From positions 124,001-188,000 of the forward strand of contig QUAH01000001.1 of the NCBI GenBank assembly GCA_003426165.1: a stretch of 64,000 nt of DNA. Reading direction: 5' to 3'. Position numbers and translations under genes: made by a program. Below, piece by piece: positions 25,776 through 33,393 of the stretch. This stretch comes from Candidatus Saccharicenans subterraneus. GTDB lineage: Bacteria; Acidobacteriota; Aminicenantia; Aminicenantales; Saccharicenantaceae. The notes under the pieces are model-generated. The model was not told the origin of the DNA, ran no database searches, and worked only from the letters and a program-made list of their open reading frames with translations. Each line of letters starts with the position of its first letter. The stretch's first letter is position 1.

Positions 25776-27872
25776 ATGGAAAAAGAAACACAAAAACTTA
25801 CAGCCATAACCGCCGAAGACATGGCTGTGGTTGAGCAAGAATTACTTCGGACCAACCGTCCGCTGTCGACGGCCGAGCTGGCCGAGAAGCTGGCCTTTGC
25901 CAAAACCGCCAGCCAGAGGAACCAGCCGGTCAAGGTCTATGACCCGTACGCCCGCTATGAGGTGGGGGATTTCATCTACAAAGAGTATGATGAGAACCTT
26001 CAGGTCGGCAGCAAGCAAACCGAGCATTTTCAGGGCGGGGTGGTGCTCAGAATCGTGAATAAGGTTAGCTTTCCCGGCTACCAGTGCGAAATGCTGGAAG
26101 TTGATTACGACGGGGGCGGGCCTTTCCGGAAGTACATCGACTACATGAAGAAAACCAAGACCCAGGTTCTTCTGCCCTCCAACCTGGAGAACAGGGGGCT
26201 GGAACCGGCCATCCTGGGCCAGGAACAGGACCCGCGGCTGACCGAGCTGCCCCTTACCGAGAAGGACCTCAAAACCCTGGAAAGAAACCTGCGCAAGGTG
26301 CTGGCGGCCTCTGACAGCTTTTTCGGCTGGAATGATTTCTGGCAGCACAATTCCAAGAAACCCGAGATAACCGAAGATAAGGTCAGGGAAATTTCAGCCG
26401 CCCTGGCCGGGTCCATCAGTTCTGAATCTACCCAGAACCTGGTGCGGCAGCATTTCGGGTTGGAGCCTTCCTCCGACCTGTTCGAGCTCTATTGCCTGGC
26501 CCTGAATCACCTGCTGGAAAAAAAGTACCGGCGGGAGTTTACCTGCCTGTCAACCAGCAACTGGGGCAAGTGGCATCTTAAAAGTGTACTTAACAACCTG
26601 CCCTCCGGGCTGCCCATCTCGGCCGAGCCGGTGGTCGTACCCGACCTGGGCGAGGTGGAAGGCCTGCAGCATACCAGGGTGGAGAATTTTCCCTTCAAGG
26701 TCTACCTGACCTGGCGGGAAATCCTGTCCGGGGCCATCCGGGTACCCCGCAGCCTGAGCCGGGAATTCGACTCGCGCGAATACCAGCTGGTGGATGACGA
26801 GGACGGGAAGGTCTACACCGTCTATTATTTCCCTGAGGGAAATTACCTGCTGGGCCTGTCTGAGTTCTTCCGGGCCAACAACATACCACAGGGCACCAGC
26901 CTGACCCTGGACAAGAAGGGGCCGGACCGGTTGACCTTTTGGATAAAGAAATCCAAGAAAAAAACCTCCACCTTCTTCCTGGAGTATGACCGGGAAAGAG
27001 GACGGTTTACCCTGGGCGGCCAGGAAGTCTTCACCCTGGCCATGCCCAACAAGAGCATTTTCCTGGAAAAAGAGGTGGTGACCAGGTTGCTGGAACTGTC
27101 TGAAGAGAGCCAGAACCTCGACCTCAGGCAGCTCCTGGTGAAAATCCTGACCTCGCCCGAGCTCACCGGGAATACCCGTTCAGTTCATTTTCTCAGGGTT
27201 TATCACATGGTTGACCTGCTGAAGCCGACCACGGCTGAAGATGTGGAATACGTCCTCAGTGCCGCGCCGGAGTTCGTGGCCTCGGAAAAGAAAGAAGGAA
27301 TGTATTTCTATCAGGAAGTCAAGGCTCCGGTGGAAGTTACGGCTGAAGAAGAGGCCCGGGCCGAGGCCTCGTTGCTGTCGTCCCTGGCCGAGCAACTGGC
27401 CTCGGGCGAGGCGGAGGAAGCTGCGCCTGAAGCGGAAGAGGCCCAGGTCCAGGTCGAAGCGCCGGAAGAAGCCGGGCCGGTTGAGGTGGTCATTCCCCCG
27501 GCCGGGGCCCAGCCCGAGGTCCAGATTCGCCTTGAGCCTCTGAAGAAAGAGAAGGAAAAGGAAAAAGAAAAACCGACCAAGAAGAAGAAGCCCAAAGCCG
27601 AGGAAAAGGGAGCCAAGCCCAAGAAGAGCGAGCGGCGGGTGATCGAAGAAAAGATAATGGAAGAAGAATCGGAAATCGAGGCCCTGGAAGCCATCAAGGC
27701 CCAGGAAGAAGAACTGGAAGAAGCGGCTGAGGGTGGCGAGGAAACCATCCCGGTGGAAATCGAGGTGGCCAAGGAAGAGCCCAAGTTCGGCTTCTTTGCC
27801 GAGATGCTGAAGTCGGCCCTGGGCAAGAAGCAGCCGGGGCAGCCCGAGGAAGAAGAAAAGGAAAATAAATAA
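25776..27872 (+). CDS. Unrecognised 698-residue protein with charged tail
   Basis: It begins 3 bases after argF. The N-terminal 45 residues resemble a winged-helix segment (LSTAELAEKLAF). Residues about 55-135 form a beta-rich domain (YEVGDFIYKEYDENLQVG onwards). Residues about 308-375 vaguely recall a B3-type DNA-binding pseudobarrel (LTWREIL, IRVPRSLS, GNYLLGLSEFF). Residues about 530-698 are low-complexity Glu/Lys/Ala/Pro, likely disordered. No enzyme motif was seen. The DNA-binding idea is only a resemblance by eye; the family is unknown to me. Confidence 0.6.
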   Translation: MEKETQKLTAITAEDMAVVEQELLRTNRPLSTAELAEKLAFAKTASQRNQPVKVYDPYARYEVGDFIYKEYDENLQVGSKQTEHFQGGVVLRIVNKVSFPGYQCEMLEVDYDGGGPFRKYIDYMKKTKTQVLLPSNLENRGLEPAILGQEQDPRLTELPLTEKDLKTLERNLRKVLAASDSFFGWNDFWQHNSKKPEITEDKVREISAALAGSISSESTQNLVRQHFGLEPSSDLFELYCLALNHLLEKKYRREFTCLSTSNWGKWHLKSVLNNLPSGLPISAEPVVVPDLGEVEGLQHTRVENFPFKVYLTWREILSGAIRVPRSLSREFDSREYQLVDDEDGKVYTVYYFPEGNYLLGLSEFFRANNIPQGTSLTLDKKGPDRLTFWIKKSKKKTSTFFLEYDRERGRFTLGGQEVFTLAMPNKSIFLEKEVVTRLLELSEESQNLDLRQLLVKILTSPELTGNTRSVHFLRVYHMVDLLKPTTAEDVEYVLSAAPEFVASEKKEGMYFYQEVKAPVEVTAEEEARAEASLLSSLAEQLASGEAEEAAPEAEEAQVQVEAPEEAGPVEVVIPPAGAQPEVQIRLEPLKKEKEKEKEKPTKKKKPKAEEKGAKPKKSERRVIEEKIMEEESEIEALEAIKAQEEELEEAAEGGEETIPVEIEVAKEEPKFGFFAEMLKSALGKKQPGQPEEEEKENK

Positions 27873-27881
27873 CCCCCCCGA

Positions 27882-27906
27882 AAATCCTACTATTTTAGTA
27901 GGATTT
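27882..27906. terminator. Bidirectional hairpin terminator
   Basis: A perfect 11-bp inverted repeat with a 3-base loop, flanked by A/T at both ends of the stem, between two convergent genes. It can serve both strands. Confidence 0.7.
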
Positions 27907-27947
27907 AGCGGGCCTGCCCGTCGCGGTCCGGTCTTCGCTGGCAGGAC

Positions 27948-29042
27948 TCAAAGAATTAGCCGGCGGTTGCCGACCCGGCGGGTGAGACCCAGTTCATCCA
28001 GGAATTCCAGAAGGGGGATAGCATATTTACGGGTCAGCCCGGTCAGTTTCTTGAAGTCCCCGACGCTCAGTTCCTTCTGCCCCCTGGCTTTCATCAGGGC
28101 CAGCTGCTGCTTCAGGTTCTCCAGCCAGTCGGCATGGAGCAGGAAGCCTTCCTGGCTCTTGACGATCTTTTTCTGGCGGAGCAGCAGGTCCAGCAGGGCG
28201 GTCAGGCGGCTGGGATGGAGCCTGAATTTCTTCACCAGCTGGTCAAAGGAGGAAGATGAAAACTTTTCCTGGAGCAACAGGTTTTCGATGTCCCTGAGGA
28301 TGGCCGTTTCCTCCCCGGAGAGCCGGGTTTGAAAACTGCTCAGAGCCACCAGTTCACCCTCCAGGACTACCTTCCCGTCCCTGGCCAGGCGGTTGAGGGC
28401 CAGCAGCAGAATCGGCCGGGGCAGGCCGAAGCGCTCCTTGATTTTTTTAAGCGGGACCCCGGTCTCGGCCGGTCTTTTCTGATGGTAGCTTTCCACGTAA
28501 CCGGCGATTTTTCCCAGGAGAAAATTAAAACTTCTCTGGCTCAGCAGAAAGAGAGGCGAAAACTCCAGGATGTAAACCTGCCCCTCCTTTTCCAGGTTCA
28601 TGGCCAGGCGTCGCAGTTCGGCCGGGGTTAGCCGGCAGAAAGCGGCCAGGTCTTCCTGTCTCAGGCCCCGGACTCCGGCTTCGTCGGTCAGGGCCAGCAG
28701 CATTTCTTCCTCTGAACCGGCCAGCCTGTCCAGCCAGGCCGCCAGTTTTTCATCTTTGGCTTTCTTGAGTCGCCCGGCCTCAGGGCAGATAACTTTCAGG
28801 TTGATTGGCTCCGAAGAACCGGTCGGTTGAAACTTGATCCGGTCATTCCAGGCCGGGGGGTCTGGCAATCTGGAAGTTATCAGGAGGTAGGGCTGTCCGG
28901 TCCGGCTGGAACTTGCGGACATAATCCTGGCCGAGGCCGGATATTTCCGCCCCTGGAGAATCAGCCGTCCACTCAGTTCCTGGCTGGGACGGATGGGCGC
29001 TCCTTCGGGGGCGGCGTAAAAACTGGTCTGTTCTAACTTCAT
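27948..29042 (-). CDS. SelB C-terminal winged-helix protein lacking the GTPase domain
   Basis: A 364-residue protein. From about residue 95 to the end it matches the C-terminal half of selenocysteine elongation factor SelB, with successive winged helices. The last one carries the LTRKYAIPLLEFLDELGLTRR pattern that in SelB precedes SECIS mRNA binding. Residues 1-90 could be a remnant beta-barrel. The whole EF-Tu-like G domain is missing and no P-loop is visible. No selA, selD or selenocysteine tRNA is in the window. It follows rnr after 29 bases. Confidence 0.7.
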   Translation of the reverse strand: MKLEQTSFYAAPEGAPIRPSQELSGRLILQGRKYPASARIMSASSSRTGQPYLLITSRLPDPPAWNDRIKFQPTGSSEPINLKVICPEAGRLKKAKDEKLAAWLDRLAGSEEEMLLALTDEAGVRGLRQEDLAAFCRLTPAELRRLAMNLEKEGQVYILEFSPLFLLSQRSFNFLLGKIAGYVESYHQKRPAETGVPLKKIKERFGLPRPILLLALNRLARDGKVVLEGELVALSSFQTRLSGEETAILRDIENLLLQEKFSSSSFDQLVKKFRLHPSRLTALLDLLLRQKKIVKSQEGFLLHADWLENLKQQLALMKARGQKELSVGDFKKLTGLTRKYAIPLLEFLDELGLTRRVGNRRLIL

Positions 29043-29071
29043 CTTGCTTTTCCGGGTTATCAGCTTATATC

Positions 29072-31129
29072 TTAGCGACCGGCCAGGGCAAATTCTACCT
29101 TTTTTAAGAGCGGGTTGCAGCTGGCCAGGACCACCCTGATTTTGTCTCCCAGGGAAAAAGTGGTGCCGGTGTAGCGGCCGCGAAGCACTTTTTCATTTTT
29201 ACGCAGGAAGAAGTCATCTCCCAGGGCCGAGTAGGGGACCAGCCCGTCGATAAAATAATCGTCAAGTTCGACCACCAGGCCGGCCCGGTTGATGTCTGTG
29301 ATGATGCCGGAAAATTCCTGGCCGAGCTTGTTCTTCAGGAGTCGGAGGATTCTCCATTCTATGAGCGAGCGCTCCGCCTCGTCGGCTATTCTTTCCCGCT
29401 GGGTGCAGTGCAGGGCCAGGCTGGCCAGGGGCAGAGGTCTCGGTTTGCGTCCGGCCAGGGCCCGTTTCAGGATTCGGTGTATTACCAGGTCCGGGTAGCG
29501 CCTGATGGGCGAGGTGAAATGGGTGTAGGCTGACTGGGCCAGCCCGAAATGCCCGCAGTTTTCTTCCGAGTACACGGCCAGCCTCAGGGACCGCAGAACC
29601 TGGATGGTGATGAATTTTTCCTCGGGTCGGCCCTTGAAGGCCTCGATGATCTTCTGCAGGTCAGCCGACCTGATCTGGCTGGACCGGGGCAGGTCAAGCC
29701 CGAAGTGAACCAGCAGGTTGCGCAGCTTTTCCAGGTCGGAGCGAACGGGAGCCGGATGGACGCGGTAGAGGCAGGGGTGACCCTGCTCGGTCAGGAAGTT
29801 GGCCACGGCCACGTTGGCCATCAACATGAATTCTTCCACCAGGCAGTGGGCTTCATTTCGTTCCGAGGGGACCACCGCTGTCAACAATCCTTCCTGGTAA
29901 ACCAGCTCCGGCTCCAGCAGGTCGAAATCCAGGCTGCCCTGTTTGAGTCGTCTGGCCTTGAGAATCCTGGCCAGCTCTCTCATGTCCATCAGGTCGGCCA
30001 GAATATGCTGGTAGCGGCCCTGTTCCTCCAGGTCGCCCTGGAAAATCCTGTAAACCGTGGTGTAGGTCAGGCGCTCAACCGTCTGGATGACCGAGGGATA
30101 AAAATCGGCCTTGACCACCTGGCCGCTCCGGTCTATCTCCATGACCGCCGAGACGGTGAGCCTGGGTACCCTGGGCCGCAGGCTGCACAGGCCGTTGGAC
30201 AGCTTCTCCGGCAGCATGGGCAGGGTCAGGTCGGGGAAATAGACGCTGGTGCCGCGCAGGTAGGCGTCCCGGTCAAGGGCCGAACCTGGTTTAACATAAT
30301 GAGAAACGTCGGCGATATGGACTCCCAGCAGGTAGTTTCCCCCGGCCAGTTTTCTGATGCTGACCGCATCATCGAAGTCCTGGGCTTTTTCTCCGTCTAT
30401 GGTTACCGTAGTCCAGTTGCGAAGGTCGACCCTGTCCTCAAAGTCCCGGGGACCCGGTTGCTCTGGCAGCTCGGCCGCCTCAACCAGGGCCTGCTCTGAA
30501 AATTCCTTGGGCAGGTTGTGCTGGTTGATGACCACCTGCAGGTCCACTCCGGGCTCGTCCTGATAGCCGAGCACCCGTTGCAGCTCCAGGGAAGTTCGGT
30601 TTATTTCAACAATCTGGCCCGGGCGGGGTTTTTTCCGGCCCTTGATTTTGATGGGCACCGGTTCTTCGAACAGGGTGTCCATCGGGAGCACGAATGGTTG
30701 ATAATTTATCTCCAGGAAGAGCCCGTAGAGCGAGCTCCGGCCTTTCTTGATTATTCTCAGGATGCGGCCTTCCGGTTTGCCGGCCAGTCCTTTTTCCCTG
30801 ACCACCACCTCCACCAGGTCTCCGGTCACCGCCCCCGCGGTTTGATGCGGCGGGATGAAAATGTCCCGGGTGCCCTGCTCCGGGTCTTCCGGGGTGACAA
30901 AACCGAACCCCCGCGGGTTCAGGGAAAAAATGCCCCTGAAGGTGGTGGCCGGACGGATCTGGCCAACCCGATCTCCCATTATTTTTAACAACCCTTTCTT
31001 TTCCAGGTGCCTCAGGGTTGCCGGCAATTTTCTTCTCTCCTGTTTGTTCAGGTTAAGGGCTCCAATCAGACGGTTAAAGCTGACGGGCTTTTTATTCTTC
31101 TTAATAAAATCGATTATTCTGTTTTCCAT
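29072..31129 (-). CDS. rnr: Ribonuclease R
   Basis: A 685-residue 3'-5' exoribonuclease: an N-terminal winged helix, cold-shock domains (FGFVTPEDPEQGTRDIFIPP), the RNB catalytic domain with the metal-binding Asp cluster TIDGEKAQDFDDAVSI, and a C-terminal S1 domain. It degrades structured RNA. It is somewhat shorter than the enterobacterial enzyme (about 810 residues), mainly in the tails. Confidence 0.95.
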   Translation of the reverse strand: MENRIIDFIKKNKKPVSFNRLIGALNLNKQERRKLPATLRHLEKKGLLKIMGDRVGQIRPATTFRGIFSLNPRGFGFVTPEDPEQGTRDIFIPPHQTAGAVTGDLVEVVVREKGLAGKPEGRILRIIKKGRSSLYGLFLEINYQPFVLPMDTLFEEPVPIKIKGRKKPRPGQIVEINRTSLELQRVLGYQDEPGVDLQVVINQHNLPKEFSEQALVEAAELPEQPGPRDFEDRVDLRNWTTVTIDGEKAQDFDDAVSIRKLAGGNYLLGVHIADVSHYVKPGSALDRDAYLRGTSVYFPDLTLPMLPEKLSNGLCSLRPRVPRLTVSAVMEIDRSGQVVKADFYPSVIQTVERLTYTTVYRIFQGDLEEQGRYQHILADLMDMRELARILKARRLKQGSLDFDLLEPELVYQEGLLTAVVPSERNEAHCLVEEFMLMANVAVANFLTEQGHPCLYRVHPAPVRSDLEKLRNLLVHFGLDLPRSSQIRSADLQKIIEAFKGRPEEKFITIQVLRSLRLAVYSEENCGHFGLAQSAYTHFTSPIRRYPDLVIHRILKRALAGRKPRPLPLASLALHCTQRERIADEAERSLIEWRILRLLKNKLGQEFSGIITDINRAGLVVELDDYFIDGLVPYSALGDDFFLRKNEKVLRGRYTGTTFSLGDKIRVVLASCNPLLKKVEFALAGR

Positions 31130-31158
31130 AAAATATACCTTCTTTCTTGATTTTTTCG

Positions 31159-31800
31159 CTAATAATAAAAGAGTGCCAGTCGCGGCAACCTTAACTTCTG
31201 GCGCCGTTCCCTGGCCACCCTGGTTTGCCCTATCTCTTCCAGTTGGCTATCGGTTCGACCGGGATAATCCTGGCGGGCAGAGGCCAGGCTCTGTTGCCTT
31301 TCTGGCTCCGGGGTTAAATCCCAGAGGGCCCGGTCGAGTTCCTCGTCCAGGGCTTCAAGCCGGGCTTCCTCGGGTGGTGTAGCCTGCAGGGCGGCCCGGG
31401 CTTCTTCCAGGATCCGGCGAACCTCGGACAATTCAGGGGGCAGGGTCTCCAGGCAGGAGAGAACTTCTTGGAGAACCCGGGTAGCTTTTCCGGCCGTGTC
31501 GGGAGCCTGAGGAGCCTGCTGTCCCACCAGCCTTTCCTGGCGCTGAGCGTAGGCCTTGAGAATTTCCTTTTCACACTGGCTCAAAGAATAGATATTCTTT
31601 TTTCTCCGTCCGGCCAGGCGGCGGGCGAAGGTCCGGTCGATACCCTCGATGATCACCTCCAGCGGCAGGCCGAGTTTTTCCCACTCGGAAATCAGCTCCA
31701 GGTCGCGGGGCGGAATAAAAAAGATGGCCGGCTGGTGCTTCAGGAAGGCCCTGGCAATTTGTTGGTAGTAGTCCTGTCGCCTGGACCAGTCTTCACTCAT
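31159..31800 (-). CDS. Hypothetical protein, helical
   Basis: A 213-residue cytoplasmic protein with no signal peptide or membrane helix. The first 90 residues hold a compact region (IPPRDLELISEWEKLGLPLEVIIEGI) that resembles helix-turn segments of replication-associated DnaD-like proteins, but this is only suggestive. Residues 110-170 are a charged coiled coil. Its ATG overlaps the coaX stop by 4 bases, so it belongs to the valS-birA-coaX transcript. Confidence 0.55.
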   Translation of the reverse strand: MSEDWSRRQDYYQQIARAFLKHQPAIFFIPPRDLELISEWEKLGLPLEVIIEGIDRTFARRLAGRRKKNIYSLSQCEKEILKAYAQRQERLVGQQAPQAPDTAGKATRVLQEVLSCLETLPPELSEVRRILEEARAALQATPPEEARLEALDEELDRALWDLTPEPERQQSLASARQDYPGRTDSQLEEIGQTRVARERRQKLRLPRLALFYY

Positions 31801-32582
31801 CTCTCCACCTTGTTGGCGGTCCGGTTCTTTTCATAAATCAGCCGCAGACCCTGAAGTACCAGGTCCGGCTCGCAGTGGGCGATTTCGGGAATCTCGGCTG
31901 CCACCAGGCCGGCCAGGCCACCGGTAGCCACCACTGTCGGCCGGGTCCCCAGCTCGTTTGAGATCTGGTCAATTATGTTCCTGACCAGGCCGACGTAACC
32001 ATAAAACAGGCCGGACTGCATGCTGCTGACCGTTGTCCGGCCGATGGCCGATTTCGGCTTTCGGACCTCGATCCGGGGCAGCCTGGCCGTCCTCAGGTAC
32101 AGGGCCTCGGCTGAAATCTCTATCCCCGGGGCTATAGCGCCGCCCAGATATTCTCCCCTGGCCGAGATGACATCAAAGGTGGTGGCGGTGCCGAAGTCCA
32201 CCACCAGGCAGGGACCGCCGTATTTTTCGTAAGCGGCGCAGGCCACCACGATCCGGTCAGAACCAACCTCGGCCGGGTTTTCATAAAGGATCGGCACCCC
32301 CGTCTTGATTCCCGGCCCGACCACCAGCGGTTTGACCCGGAAGTATTTTTCGCAGGCGGACTGAATAACCGGGGTAAGGGGCGGAACCACGGAAGAGATG
32401 ATGGCCCCCTTGATCTTCTGGACCGCAAATTTTCCGTGCTCGAGCAGGTTTCTCAGCATGATCCCGTACTCGTCGGCTGTTTTTTCCCGGTCGCTCTTTA
32501 TTTTCCAGTCGGCCAGAAGCTTCTTGCCCTGGAAAAGACCCACCCCGGTGGTGGTATTACCGATGTCGAACACTATCAACAT
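31797..32582 (-). CDS. coaX: Type III pantothenate kinase
   Basis: A 261-residue CoaX, first step of CoA synthesis. ASKHA-fold phosphate loops DIGNTTTGVGLF and VDFGTATTFDVI are present, along with the GTRPTVVATGGLAGLV segment. Type III kinases use high K+ or NH4+ and are not feedback-inhibited by CoA. The birA-coaX order is common. Confidence 0.95.
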   Translation of the reverse strand: MLIVFDIGNTTTGVGLFQGKKLLADWKIKSDREKTADEYGIMLRNLLEHGKFAVQKIKGAIISSVVPPLTPVIQSACEKYFRVKPLVVGPGIKTGVPILYENPAEVGSDRIVVACAAYEKYGGPCLVVDFGTATTFDVISARGEYLGGAIAPGIEISAEALYLRTARLPRIEVRKPKSAIGRTTVSSMQSGLFYGYVGLVRNIIDQISNELGTRPTVVATGGLAGLVAAEIPEIAHCEPDLVLQGLRLIYEKNRTANKVER

Positions 32583-32602
32583 TTTTTTCTCCTTGGTCTG
32601 GG

Positions 32603-33367
32603 TTATGATAAGACCCTGATTATTTCTGAGGCATAGAAAATTCTGGTCTCGGAACCAACCTTGAGCTTGAGGCCACCCTTCTCATCCAGGCCCAGGAACT
32701 GTCCGGCCAGTTCGCCTTCCCCCGTGCGCAGCAAAAGCTTCTGCCCGGGGTGGAAGGATAATCTTTCCAGGTAGCTTGCTAAGAGGAAGTCTTTCTGCCC
32801 TTTTTCAACAGCATTATACCAGACTTTTAGCCTGGAACCAAGCTGGCCCAGGAGTTCCATGGCTTTCCAGTTTTTTCCGGTGAGGATAAACAGGGAGGTG
32901 GCCTGTCCTGAAAGTTCCCGGGGAAAATCAGCCTGGCGGTGGTTGAGGTTGATACCGATTCCAGCCACGGTCCAGGAATTTTTACCGGCGGAGCTACTGC
33001 CCTCGCAGAGAATCCCGCCCAGCTTCTGCCCTCGAACGACCAGGTCGTTGGGCCATTTCAGGCTGACCCGGGCTCCGGACAACCTTTGGATGGCCTCGGC
33101 CGCGGCCAGGCCGACTGCAGCCGGCAGAAGGTTTAGGCTTCGGGGTGATGGTCGCAGAATGAAGGACACATACAGGCCCCGGCCCCGGGCCGAGTGCCAG
33201 CTACGGCCCTTGGTCCCCCTTCCGGCCAGTTGCTCCTCGGCCATGACGGCAGTTCCCTCCGGAAAATTCAGTCCGGCCAGACGCCGGGCAATGTCCATGG
33301 TGGAAAAGGCCAGGGAAAATATGAACAGGGGCTGGCCGGGGAAAAAGTTATTTAAACGAACTGGCAT
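32603..33367 (-). CDS. birA: Biotin--[acetyl-CoA-carboxylase] ligase, catalytic form
   Basis: A 254-residue ligase with the adenylation loop GRGTKGRSWHS, the SLKWPNDLVV segment and the C-terminal SH3-like domain. The N-terminal DNA-binding wing of bifunctional BirA is absent, so this form should biotinylate carboxylase carrier protein without acting as a repressor. It follows valS after 26 bases. Confidence 0.92.
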   Translation of the reverse strand: MPVRLNNFFPGQPLFIFSLAFSTMDIARRLAGLNFPEGTAVMAEEQLAGRGTKGRSWHSARGRGLYVSFILRPSPRSLNLLPAAVGLAAAEAIQRLSGARVSLKWPNDLVVRGQKLGGILCEGSSSAGKNSWTVAGIGINLNHRQADFPRELSGQATSLFILTGKNWKAMELLGQLGSRLKVWYNAVEKGQKDFLLASYLERLSFHPGQKLLLRTGEGELAGQFLGLDEKGGLKLKVGSETRIFYASEIIRVLS

Positions 33368-33393
33368 CTTATCTATGCGGTGAGGCTTCGGGC

